Shown here: piece by piece, positions 44,640-56,090 of the stretch
Position numbering within the stretch: the stretch's first letter is position 1
How the letters are laid out: each line of letters begins with the position of its first letter
NCBI GenBank assembly: GCA_031763025.1
Contig: JASSKH010000007.1
Location: 9,005,930 to 9,069,929 of the forward strand
DNA from: Macrocystis pyrifera
Lineage: Eukaryota; Sar; Phaeophyceae; Laminariales; Laminariaceae
Length of the DNA: 64,000 nucleotides
Reading direction: 5' to 3'
Position numbers and translations under genes: made by a program
Notes under the pieces: generated by a model
What the model was told of the DNA's origin: nothing
The model's input: the letters and a program-made list of their open reading frames with translations, nothing else
Database searches by the model: none

Positions 44640-45757
44640 ATCCTTCCATACTTTCTAGACTACCCTATCCCGTCGTCCCATCTTATTCCAGCTCGCCCTT
44701 TTGTTACTTTCTCCTGAAATAGTGAATGCAGGGGGGGAGGGGGGCGGACAGGAAGAGGAGTGTAAGGGAAACCGGGGTGGACGAACGTAGGAAGGGGATG
44801 GCAGACAGGGTAGCGAGGCACCAGGCCGACTAGGAAGCAGAACATGCCTTTGAACTACAATCTACTCGTGCCGCCAACTGGTGCAGCTGGTTCGAACGTG
44901 GTCTTCCTTTGTCGTCTTGTTTCTCTTTTGTTTTGCGCTCGATCCCCTGTGATTCTCGTTTTATTTTTCTCTTCCTTTATTAAGTAAAAAAACCTCATAA
45001 AAGGAGTCGTGCGGCGTGGGTTGATAATGAGCTGATTTGCGTATTGTCTGACGCCGACGGGCGGGGCATGGTTGACGAACGCAGGGCGGAGACGGCAAAC
45101 AGGGTAGCAAGGTACCAGGCGGACCAGTAGGGAGAACCTGGCTAACCTATTGGCACCACAAACTGCTGAGGCTACCTGGAGGGTGCCTTGCGTTCCGGTT
45201 CGCCTGATTTTTTACCTTCTTGGTTTTTAGTTGCACTCTGTTCATAAGTTTATAGTACGCAGTGGTGTTTTTTTTTTCTTGAGGTCGTTCTTTGTGCAAG
45301 TGTCTGCCACATCCCCTTCGGGCAGGCACGACAGCTAGTTTTTTCCTGTCTCGATGTCTAGGTTTCTCTTGTTTTCCCCTTGATAGACGTCTGTCGTATT
45401 CAGTTTGAGGACATGGCAGTGCATTGTACTATTTATAGTGATTGCTGTGCCTGCTGCATGTACGCAACAACGTATTAAATAGTTCCTCTATGTGGCGTAG
45501 CTTTGTGACCACAAACCTTGTATCTCTGGGACTGAAGAATCGACACGGACACTGGTATGTGGACTGGTGGAAAGAACGGTATGATGTGAACAACGCATCG
45601 TTCTATTTATAGTGACTGCTGTGCATGTTGCATGTACGCAACAACGTATTAACTAGTGCCTCTGTGGCGTAGCTTTGTGACCACAAACCTTCAATCTCTG
45701 ACACTGGTTGTGCTAGATGTGGACTGGTGGAAAGAACGGTCTGATGTGAACAATACA
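44640..45757 (+). mobile_element. LINE-A 3' region, second copy with repeated 3' ends
   Basis: Matches 17,640-18,597: GCAGACAGGGTAGCGAGGCA, GTGCAGCTGGTTCGAACGTG, GGAGTCGTGCGGCGTGGGTT and GGTAGCAAGGTACCAGGCGG-like words in the same order. The 3' module containing GGCGTAGCTTTGTGACCACA and AGAACGGT occurs twice (about 45,480-45,590 and 45,655-45,757) and again at 46,490-46,610. No RT sequence is present. Confidence 0.75.
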
Positions 45758-47085
45758 CTCTCACGTCGTGGTACGTACGTATTACTATTAATAGGTCAGT
45801 CTACGATCAGTGATTCATTTTCTCTCTGTCAATCCGAAGTTTACCGGGTTCACCTCATTATCGTCACATACAACTACTCGGCACTTCTGTACGTTCGCCG
45901 TCACCCTCAATTTTCTAGTGTATTATAGGGCCGTCTCTATTATTTGTTTGTTTTCTGCAATCCTTCGGGTGTTTCTGGTGCCCCGGGTTGTGGTGCCCCT
46001 TCGAAGTCATCCGCAAACGTTGATCACGACACTGAATCCTCCCCCACCACGGCTTCCTATCGGTAGTTTGCTGCTAACAAAATGCTACTATCAGGTCGTT
46101 AATATATACCTTGAGTAGACTATTTATAGATGATGACGTACATCCCTATGCAACTCCTTCTGAAATATCAACACACTTCGATATTTCCCCGTCCAGTATC
46201 CCATCACTTGTCGCACCTTCTGTCGTTTTTTTCATCATTCTCCACACTTTTCTCCAAATACATATTTACAAGGCTTATCAAGGTAATTTCGACGGATCCC
46301 CTTCGGGGAGGCATGGCACCTAGTTTTTTCCTGTTTCGATGTCTAGATTTTTTTTGTTTTTGCTGTCTTCGACAGAACGTGTAGTACGTCTGTCGTATCC
46401 AGTTTGATGACATGGCAGTGCACTGTTCTATAATATTTATAGTGACTGCTGTGCTTGCTGCATGTACGCAACAACGTATTAAATAATGCTTCTGTGGCGT
46501 AGCTTTGTGACCACAAACCTTGTATCTCTGGCACTGAAGAATCAACACGGGCACTGGTTGTGCTAGATGTGGACTATTAATAGTGGAAATAACTGTATGA
46601 TGTGAATAACACACACTCACGTCGAGGTACGTACGTATTACTATTAATAGATTAGTCTACGATCGCTACGATCGGTGATTCATTTTCTCTCTACATCAAT
46701 CTGAAATATACCAGGTTCACCTCATTATCGTCACATACAACTACTCACGTTCGCCGTCACCCTCCATTTTCTAGTGTATTATAGGGCCGTCTCTATAATT
46801 TGTTTGTTTTCTGCAATCCTTCGGGTGTTTCTGGCGTCCCTTTGAAGTCATCCGCAAACGTTGATGCCGACACTGAATCCCCCCCCACCACGGCTTCCTA
46901 TCGATAGTTTGCTGCTTCGACTGCTACTATCAGGTCGTTAATATATACCTTGAACAAACTACTAATAGATGATGACGTACATCCCTCTGCAACTCCTTCT
47001 GAAATATCAACATACTTCGATATTTCCCCGTCCAGCATCCCAGCACTTGTCGCACCTTCTGTCGTTTTTTCATCATTCTCCGGCC
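45758..47085 (-). mobile_element. LINE-B fragment, tandemly duplicated, with RT motifs
   Basis: Two direct copies offset by about 857 bp (45,780-46,262 and 46,637-47,085). On the minus strand the better copy reads MLDGEISKYVDISEGVAEGC and LFKVYINDLIVAVEAA (RT motif B region and beyond), then, after frame damage, VSASTFADDFKG (motif C, FADD) and VVVC. The left copy has the same FADD with additional stops. The sequence differs from LINE-A (YADDA), so this is another LINE lineage. No intact frame exists. A LINE-A 3' module lies between the copies. Confidence 0.72.
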
Positions 47086-47540
47086 GCACTTTCATGGTCT
47101 TACCTCCTATGGGCAATTAAACTCATTTGGCGCGAAGCGCCAAAAATAATTGGGAGCGAAGCGAAACAAAACGCGGTGTGTACAGGCTCCCAATATTTTA
47201 CGAGTGTCTGCATGAAATAGTCGTGTTTTTGCGTTACCGATTGCGAGAACTGTACGTTACCGATTTCCACAACCCCGGTATCTGCAGAGGCGGACCGTCT
47301 TGAGCTAACGCGTGGGAATTGTCTCGTTGCAAGCCATCTCGAGTTGCGCTCGCATTTGCCGTGGTACTGGTGTGTTTTGAGTGCAGCAGGATTTAGTTTT
47401 GTTCCGTTTTTTTTTTCTTACGAGCGCAGAAGGCCTACATACCGCATGTGCAGCCTTGCCTCATGTATCTCTATATTACTGCTGCAGTACTTGCCTACAA
47501 TGAAGCTTTGGGGACCATTTATACTCGCATACAGCAGAGA
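47086..47540 (+). repeat. Dispersed repeat D3, copy 1
   Basis: About 450 bp, in direct orientation with 51,534-51,985. Includes CACTTTCATGGTCTTACC, TTGGCGCGAAGCGCCAAA (a hairpin), ACAGGCTCCCAATATTTTAC and CTACAATGAAGCTTTGGGGA. It follows LINE-B without a gap. Open frames differ between the copies, so coding is unlikely. Confidence 0.8.
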
Positions 47541-48230
47541 TGCTGTTCACTCCCTCTTTCTTATTTCGCTCTGCCGGAATAGATAGGTCTTCTTCCCTTT
47601 CTTCTTGGAATTTGAAATTGTTTGATGTTTGATGTGACAACACCACGAGCACGCTCACCGTGAGTGAGCAGCTTTGCCGACCAAATGGAATGAAGCATAA
47701 ACGAGTACGTGCAGGTGGAAGACTATGTAAGATAGAAACGCAAAGGTGCGCATCTTCTCTTGTACGTGGTACACATTGACAACATCGAGTATTTTCTTTG
47801 TCCCATAATGTGGTATCGTGTTTTGACATTCTTAATGGTTTGCCCCTCGACAGTAGCAGTCGTGAATTCTATTTGGTTGAACCGCGCAGAAGCAGTCTGC
47901 GTTGATCACCCCCCGAAGCATACAGACAAAAATATGCTCTTCACATATAACTCAAGCGCACCCCGCTATTGGACGCTGTGCACCGACCGAAATTGTCGGG
48001 TGTAATTGAATGAGAGTATACCTACAATTCGTGCGAAACAGCCAAGGCACGTGAAAACGTTGACTGGAAGAATACGCAACACAAGAAAATACCATCATCA
48101 ACTTGTTCTCAAAGGGGTAAAATAAGGTCGGCTAAAACCTATGATATCTGCTTCAAACATAAGGAGTCAATGTACATGCTGCACGCGTCGTACATCATAT
48201 AGTTTGATCTGAGTAGTACTACACAAATTA
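47541..48230. other. Unassigned stretch
   Basis: No gene or repeat family recognised. Confidence 0.5.
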
Positions 48231-48410
48231 CCTGCACTTGACACACTACTATTGCTTGTGCGACAGGCCAGAATTGAAGCCCGCCTGATGTATTTCGTCT
48301 CAGGCGCATCCAACTCTTTGCCTGCACTTGACACACTACTATTGCTTGTGCGACCGGGCAGAATTGAAGCCCGCCTGATGCATTTCGTCTCAGGCGCATC
48401 CAACTCGCAC
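48231..48410. repeat. 90-bp tandem duplication
   Basis: CCTGCACTTGACACACTACT recurs at 48,231 and 48,321; the two 90-bp units differ at only a few positions. The period keeps frames open on both strands, giving internally duplicated short ORFs. Confidence 0.85.
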
Positions 48411-49554
48411 TGCCGACTGAATTTACAAATGACGTTCTTCGCCGACGACTGTCTTACGTCGCGACAACGCTCGTCTGGTACACAGCAGTGAATGTGCCCT
48501 CCCACCTTGTGATCCAAACAACTGATTCTGGTGTTATTTTTATGCCCCCACTCTTATATAATATCCAGTTGATACGACGTGCGGGCAAACGTGCCAAGAC
48601 ACCGATGTCATTGATGACTGCACAGCAATACTCTTGTGTCCCCTAATCTCGAACAGCTTGATGTTCTGCATACTGTCTGTTTAAACTGAAGGTCGTCGTC
48701 GATACCACGCGTGGCGCCTGCAAGAGCTCCACTATCCACGGGAGCGCGCAGCTTGCCCTGATGGGCCCATATTTCTCTCGAACGGGCCTTAGCGCTTCTT
48801 TGCTGATGCCTGCGCCACCACCCGTGGGGCGCGGGATGTGGGTAGCACGTGTCATTATAGCCCAAAAACAGTAAATAACTGTATAGGGCCTCGCTCGAGC
48901 ACCCAGAACTCAAGAAAACGGGATAGGTTTCGTTCGATGTTACAGTACGCCTCAAGGTGGCCGGCCTTGTTGCTCATTATCGAGACGACCACCGCAATAT
49001 TGTTCCGCTTCCATATCGGCGACGACATCGTACACTTCAATGACGGATTAGGAAAGTGTGCAGAGCTCCGTCGGTACGACGAGCGTCATCAAAGTGGTGC
49101 TTGGCTTGGAGGGGTGGCCGGTATGTTTTACTAGGGCGGCAGGCGACTCGAACAAATCGGAAGCGAAACAACCCTGCTCGAGTGGTATGCATCAACCTCC
49201 AGGACTGCGTAGTAGCATTGATTCCATCGTGACATACTTCCTCAATACCTCCCGCACGCTTGACAGCCAATACCTCCCGCGTGTTTGGCATCCTGCTACG
49301 ATAACTGGATTGGGCCCCAACGTCACAGTAAGATATTGTGGAAATCCAGTTCGGATACTTCGCGTTGCCCAACAGTACGAAGACGATTAGTTCACACGGG
49401 CGAGTACAACCTATGAAGGCGATAGCAAATATTGCGTGTCAATATCGGAACAAAAACACTGATTAACAGTGGCACCGTATCCAGCACTCGATCAAACTAT
49501 TCCTGCATGGCCCCGTGTACCAGCTGCTCATACCCCCCGCTTGAAAGTTATTCT
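48411..49554. other. Unassigned stretch with unrecognised frames
   Basis: Minus-strand frames at 48,643-48,855 (THIPRPTGGGAGISKEAL) and 48,855-49,040 have protein-like composition but belong to no family I know and are separated by stops. Possibly a decayed gene or element; no call. Confidence 0.3.
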
Positions 49555-49612
49555 CCGTCCCTGCATGATAGGGATGCGAGGGTCTATGGTCGTACGACTA
49601 AAAGACCATTCA
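49555..49612 (+). repeat. Dispersed repeat D1, short fragment
   Basis: GGGATGCGAGGGTCTATGGT followed by CGTACGACTA and CATGATAC matches D1 copies at 11.9 and 20.1 kb; a MITE follows within 10 bp. Confidence 0.6.
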
Positions 49613-49621
49613 TGATACTTA

Positions 49622-49725
49622 TTACGAGGGACCATATTAAATAGGACCTACCGTACAGACAAAACCTATGTATTTCGTTGTTTTTGCGCACAATATTTGG
49701 TCTTGTTTACTATGGTCCCCCGTAA
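49622..49725. mobile_element. MITE M1, copy l
   Basis: 104 bp with ends TTACGAGGGACCATATTAAA and TTTACTATGGTCCCCCGTAA; TA flanks the right side and AT/TA the left. Confidence 0.82.
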
Positions 49726-51498
49726 TAGTACACCCCCCTACTCCCTACGTCAGCAAGATCAAGATCGTGGTCATGAAGAGTGGCCATAGAATCTCCCTGC
49801 ATGCGAGCAGATGCATATACACTCTTCTGCACCATTTGTACTGCAAGCACGCTGATAAATTAGAAAGCCAGCCGTAAAATACTCCCTTGCCTGGATACTA
49901 CATTGGCAGGCCATCGGAATCGGTCTGTCAGTCAGCCTTGACGTGCAGCCTTCCTCGCTTCGTCCCTCAGCAAAGATTGCTGGGTCTTCAACCAGATTGA
50001 CCCACCAAATGGGCCGCCGATGCTATGATATCTCAGAAGATCTCATCATGCTCATGATGACGCGATCATCCTGACAGAGGTGGCAACGAACAAGACTAGG
50101 ACAAAACAGCAGTGACAACGTCATATGTTGTGCGGAACAGCGGTGACAACTTACTTGACGGGAAACCCAGTCAAAATCCTTGCCACGTTGCGGCCGTATA
50201 TTCACTCGGCAACACGGCACTCGACGAACTTAAATGAGATCAAGTCTCGCACCCGACGTCAATCTCACGTATTAACCGTTGAAACTAACCTTCGGTAGGC
50301 ATGCAAGAAGCGACGCCATTCCCACTCGTTTCTCGTGTCTACATGGTCTTGACTCCTGACCTTGTGGCGGAGGGCCTGTTCCACCGCCTCGAATTCCTCT
50401 GCGCTTTCATAAAAACGCATCTCCCAACCATAGAAAACCAATGCAGACCACGGCTGCTGCCTTGTGTATTGGTAGGTAAAGTGTAGAGAGAGCTCGTGGG
50501 GTACAGGCACTGTAGGGATAGCTGCGCAGGTTGCGACCGGCACATGGCAGCCGTGCAAGTTGTGACGCATCAAACAGGTGCCTCCCTCGTAGACAACATT
50601 CTCTTACTGCAGTCAGTACCTGGCAAAAGCAGCAGTGCAGTACCTCTCCTGCGCACACTGGTACTAGTATATACGTGCAGTCAGTACGGGAGGCGTGAAA
50701 AATTCAGACAACTGCTGCTGTTGTGGTAGATGGTACGAGCACAGATGCCCTTGTGAAGCCCGTACGGCACAAGCAGTCTTGGAGATCTGCTGGAGGGACT
50801 CTGTGGTGCTCGGACAGCAGGTAGGTACGAGTATATGATACAACAGCAGCAGTATTAATAGTACCTACGGTACAGTTTTGTTGTGATGCAGTATTCTTTT
50901 AGGTACCAGGTATAAAATTAATGTACCAGCAGGCGACACTCGTAGGTGGTAGATTACTCGTATCGCCATACAGGGAGCACACAAGCAGCATGTGACACAA
51001 CACGACAACATACACGCGTACCTGATACATAGAAGTCTCCCCCTCTGCCGTGCAGGCCTTCTTGCACACGGAATCTGGAAGCCCCCCTTGGTGACGATAG
51101 GTTTTCATCCCGCCACGCCGAGGTTTTGTATCCCCACCAGCACCACCAGCTGAATACCCACAATGCGAAGAAGCACCTCCACCACCACCAGCTTGCCCAG
51201 CGCCTCTTCACCTTTGAGTTGCTGCAAGCATCTGAGTTTGTATCGTACCCGCGCCTTGTTTGAGGCTCACAGGCAGAGGATGGCGGCAGCATGCAGCATG
51301 CCAGCCTAATCGCGCCGCGCATATTGATCTCGCCGCGCGTATAGTGCTTCTGATTGGCCAAACCTGATGGGAGCCTTATGGGAGCACCCGATCAGGATGC
51401 TTTGGTAAAAAAATTACTCTAGGCGTAAACATAAGGACCTTTTAAACACTAAAATGAACACCAAGCGATCATTATATTTGCGACCAGAACCTTATGGG
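49726..51498. other. Unassigned stretch; weak ORF at 50,265-50,573
   Basis: A minus-strand 102-codon frame (50,265-50,573) ends with a polar, mixed-charge stretch (RFYESAEEFEAVEQALRHKV, then EWEWRRFLHAYRRL) that looks more protein-like than its rivals. I recognise no family; it may be an exon of an unknown gene or element. Elsewhere there are only CTGCTGT/TACTAGTA simple words. Confidence 0.3.
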
Positions 51499-51560
51499 CG
51501 ATCAGGTAAGACCATGAGAGTACGGCCCGTTCTGGCCGCACTTTCATGGTCTTACCCCTC
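51499..51560. repeat. Hairpin at the left border of repeat D3
   Basis: GTAAGACCATGAGAGTACGG and its near-complement CCGCACTTTCATGGTCTTAC face each other across about 8 bases; two mismatches in a 22-bp stem. It arises because the D3 border word is repeated in inverted form outside D3. Confidence 0.7.
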
Positions 51561-51985
51561 CTATGGGCAATTAAACTCATTTGGCGCGAAGCGCCAAAAA
51601 TAATTGGGAGCAAAGCGACCAAACAAATCGCGGTGTGTACAGGCTCCCAATATTTTACGAGTGTCTGCATGAAACAGCGTGTTTTTGCATTACCGATTGC
51701 GAGAGCTGTACGTTACTGGTTTCCGCAACCCCGGTATCTGCAGAAGCGGACCATCTTGAGCTAACGCGTGGGAATTGTCTCGTTGCAAGCCATCTCGAGT
51801 TGCGCTCGCATTTGCCGTGGTACTGGTGTGTTTTGAGTGCAGCAGGATTTAGTTTTGTTTCCGTTTTTTTTCTTACGAGCGCAGAAGGCCTACATACCGC
51901 ATGTTCAGCCTTGCCTCATGTATCTCTATATTACTGCTGCAGTACTTGCCTACAATGAAGCTTTGGGGACCATATATACTCGAAT
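51534..51985 (+). repeat. Dispersed repeat D3, copy 2
   Basis: Direct-orientation copy of 47,086-47,540, about 90-95% similar by eye. Confidence 0.8.
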
Positions 51986-54099
51986 ATACCCAACTTGTTT
52001 GTGTTGCGGTGGTAATCCAAAAATCCCAGGGGTTTCCAGAAGTGGACACGGCATGTCGGCGAAGGAGATGAAGCGAAATGAACCCGGAGTCTGGGGATGT
52101 GAGCAGACGGGCACAACCCTTCTCCACTCTTTTAGCCTGTTGTACCTAGTGGCCGGCAGTGTTCCTTCACACCAGACGACTACCGACTGAGACAACTAAG
52201 CGATGGCCCAGGCGTACGTTGTGCAGGCTGTGTGGAATAACGGCAATGCAGATAGCAGCCTTTACGATGAACTGAAAGAGCTTGAGCGTGTGAATAAGTG
52301 CCGGACGAGTTTCTGGCCCGGTTTGTTGTGAGATTGAAATAATGCATGATATCCTAAAGTGTGAGCCCACGTGAGTAGCGCTTCGAGGGGCATAAGCTAT
52401 ATCGGCTGGAGAGCCCGGCGATACTACGCCATATGTATGACACGCGCGCCGCTAGACTCTGTGACATGGTGTCCAATCAGAAAATCAAACTCGGGTTTCA
52501 GCAGACATATACGACGCATGTTTGTAGTGGGAAGTGTTGAAGTTATTGGAATTCCCCATTCCTAATACTCGTTGAAGGTCTAGGAGCCAAGTTCAATACC
52601 CTTAACAGGAATACCCCATGTTTGTGTGGGTCGATCTGAATGGTAACCACCCTGGCGTCCCACGATCGTATCTCTATCTTCTTGCGCCGCTGCTGCACCG
52701 GTTACTTTCCTCCAGGGAGGTCGATTTGTACCGTGCACGGGAGGGGTACTCTAAAACCAAGTGAAAAAGATCCAAACAAAAAAACATGTCATTTGCGTAT
52801 TTCGTGATACACAGCGCCCCGGAGATGTTGTGTGTTGTTTTCTCTTTTTCAGGGACGCCTTCGTCAAGAGGAGAAATAACAGCGGATAATGAAACGTACA
52901 CACATGCAACAGACAACCAGCTTGCGCTCCTCATCCCTCATTATCTTTTTTTTTTCTCGCGAAATGTTTTACACGTTCCAATCAATACATGGATGCAAAG
53001 GGTCATCTCGGCTTGACTGCATCCCGACAAGACATGTAGATCGGCGCCTTGTCCACAGCATAACCGCACGGAGACCGCCTGAGGAGCGGCACGGATGCCA
53101 TCTCAACCGAACCTCGTGGTCGGCAGTGTTCGCCTCTTGGCCGGTTTGCGCTGAGTTGTTGGACAAAACCAGCCAAGGACAACAAGCTTTGTATTGATCT
53201 ACAACGATTGATGGCAGACTCCGGTCTCCCAGCGGACCTCGACAGTAGAAGAACGTCAAAGCTTTCTTGCCCCCGATAACATGAAGCGTAAGCACTGATT
53301 TCAAGTTCGACAGTACTACGTACTCTGGCATGCTCATACCTACCTTCCACAAAAAAACTTGGAAGGTTCTAGGGGACGGCTCATATATGCAGCCCCCCCC
53401 CCACAAAACGCCAGGGTCCTCCTGTTGAGGAACCCGCCCGAAGAGCACTTGGAAGAAATGGAACGGTCGTAATGGAACGTGAGGGTCTCCAAGGACTGCT
53501 GCGGATTGGTATGAAACATGTGCAAAGTGAATAGAAACATTTTCAAAGTGAATAGACAACAAGCGTGTCCGTTTATTTTGGAAGTACATGTTGTCAAAAC
53601 AGAGTAGTCTTTGTTCAGGAGGACCGAACGGCCCGACCGAACGGGCACAAACAACACGAACGAGACTATTATTGCCGCTTCCCCAGCGTGTCGCTTGGTG
53701 AGCATGATGCAACAGCCATTATAGGCTCATGCGCTGTTGGTCCGTGCGGCGCAGAGGATTTTTCGTTTTCTCCCGGTCGGCCTGTGTATCCGCTTTGTAT
53801 TAACGCGAGCTTCTGTGTTTTTGGTAGTACCACAGTGCCCCTCTGTCACTGCTTGCAACAGCTAGACTCTCTATCCTTTTGCCCATGCTTGCCGCTGATT
53901 CAACTCTGCAGCCCGCTGCCAGGCCGGACGCAGCGACAAGCGCGCTGGCCCCAGAATGGCACTCCGAGCGGCGGGTTCCGTTCCGGGCGGAGCAGTATAG
54001 TCGGCCAAGCCTCTGTCGGGTGTATGATGCCCGTCACGCTAAAAATCCGACTATATGCATGTAAATAAAAACACCCTGGACAATTACTATTTCAATAGT
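51986..54099. other. Unassigned stretch; long minus frame at 52,969-53,712
   Basis: A 247-codon minus-strand frame (52,969-53,712) is the longest outside transposon genes, but overlapping minus frames of 115-121 codons rival it and I see no domain. It could be a decayed gene. C-run at about 53,394-53,402. Confidence 0.35.
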
Positions 54100-56090
54100 C
54101 TATCGTGTCTACAATTGATTCAGAACGATGTGTGTTCATTGGATTTGTCTTGACAATTGTTTTTGGTGACTTGTCTATTAATTGACATTGCCAATACAAT
54201 TGATTTGGACGATTGCCCATTAATTTAAATTGGCCAGGCAATTGATTTCGAATACCATCTACTTGTTGGAATTGTGTGAGCAATAGGTTTCGAGTGTTGT
54301 TCAAGCAATTGATTGCGGAGACTGCCAAATAATTGGAATTATTCAGCAAATTGATGCTATCCAATAATTCGAATTGTCCAGACAACTGATTTCGGGTGTT
54401 GTCCACTAACTGAAATTGTTCTGACAATTGATTTCGGGGGCTGTCTATTAATTGGAGTTGTCTGAACATTTTATTCGTCTGCTGCTTATTAACTGAAATT
54501 GTCCGCACAATTGATTTCGGGTGCTGTCAACTAAATGGAATTGTCCAAACGGACTTCGGCGACTGGAAAGTAGTTGGAACTGCCCGCACAATTCATTTCA
54601 GATGCCGCGCAAGAATTCAATTGCTCGATAAATGTCATGGCCGTGTACCTACAGTAGTTATTGTAATATGATAGACAGTCCCCATTGAATTGATACTACT
54701 CGTAATATGGCACAATAAAGGACCTTGCGAATGATAGAGTATTGAGGGAAGTTCCCGATCCTGTTGTAGAGGCAATACTAGCATGATGGTACTGTTGTTT
54801 TGTACTGATGTAATCAAATGTAGTTCTACAAGTAGCTGCCAGCTTTCAAATAACAGAGCCCTCTTAAACTCGATAGTCATGACAATTCCAATTAGTAGAT
54901 CGGTTCCGAATCCCATTGTCCGGACAATTCCAGTTAATAGACGGTATCTCAAAGCGGTCGCCCCGACAAGGCCAATTTATGTAAATCACCCGAAATCAAT
55001 CGTTCAAGCAGTACCAATTAATAGACAGCCTGTGAAATCATTTGCCAGCACAATTTCAATTGATAGGCAGTCTCCGAGCTCCTTTGTCTGGACAATTCCA
55101 ATTATTGAAAAGCACCCAACGAAACTTGTTCGGACAATTGCAGTTAATGGACAGTCTGTTAAATCAATTGTCGAGGCAACTTCAATTGATAGAGAGTCTC
55201 CACAAATATTTGTCCGGACAATTCCAATTGTTGAACAGTGCCCGATATCAATTGTCCGAATAAATCCAATTATTATACAGTATCCAAGATCAATTGTCTA
55301 AGCAAATTCTATTGCTAGACAGTCTATGACATCACTCGCCCGGACAATTCCAATTAATAGACAACTTCGTGACTCTGCTGTAGGGGCATTAGTCTATTGA
55401 TAGGTCTATTGTCCAAGGCATAAGCAGAAAACGGCGGGAAACCTGAACGTTAGCTTTGTATTTTATGTCCGCAGGTAGGAAGTTTTGATACCGCTTAGCC
55501 CGTGTGCTCACATGTAATTCAGTAACAAACGTTTTCACGAAACCAAGTAATCGGCATGCACTGTTGTTTTGAAATGTGCGGGCAGTTAATTTAGGAGACT
55601 GCCCACCAATGATGGCATTGTCTGAAGTAGTTTTGGAGATTTCGTTATAGTCGAAATTGTCGGGATAATTGATTTTGAATACCGTCTATTAATTGGAATT
55701 GCCCGGACAACAGTTTTACAAAACAGCTTGCTAATTGAAATTGTCTGGACAATTGATTTTGGAGCCTGTATAAATTGGAGTCATCGGGACAAATACTTTT
55801 GGTGTCAGTCTACTAATTGCAATTGTCCGGACAACTATTTCGTGGGGCCGACTATCAATTGGAGTTGTCGGGACAATTGATTCAGGAGACAGACTGTCAC
55901 TTGGAATTGGCCGGACAATTTATTTAGGGGAGGGTCCATTAATTGGAATTGTCCGGACCACTGATTACAGAGACTAACTGTAAAGTGAAATTGTCTGGAC
56001 AATAGGGTCAGGTAGGGGTCACGTAATAGAAATTGTCTAGATAATAGAGCTCGACGCCTTTCTATCAACTGGAATTAGGGACCACAATAG
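54100..56090. repeat. 42-bp palindrome-based minisatellite with orientation switches
   Basis: The core is AATTGTCCGGACAATT, a perfect 16-bp palindrome, recurring in register every 42 bp (for example 54,372, 54,414, 54,456 and 55,821, 55,863, 55,905, 55,947, 55,989). Three blocks are visible: about 54,100-54,620 and 55,600-56,090, where the core is followed by GATTTCGGGNNCTGTC and ATTAATTGGA, and about 54,830-55,390 in the opposite orientation. Spacers of about 200 bp separate them. Copies are 60-90% alike. Because 42 is divisible by three, 14-residue repeating frames (QFQLIDSPRNQLSE) stay open; I do not call these genes. Confidence 0.85.

Noticed and set aside
48400..48491. FFADDC-like string as a reverse transcriptase motif C
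   Set aside because: No other RT motif surrounds it and the frame is a by-product of the adjacent 90-bp duplication.
52969..53712. 247-residue minus ORF as a host gene
   Set aside because: No recognisable domain, competing frames of similar quality, and Cys/His/Trp-scattered composition typical of chance ORFs.
54092..55301. 138- and 172-residue ORFs with QFQLID-like repeats
   Set aside because: They are frames through the 42-bp minisatellite in both orientations; no start context or domain.
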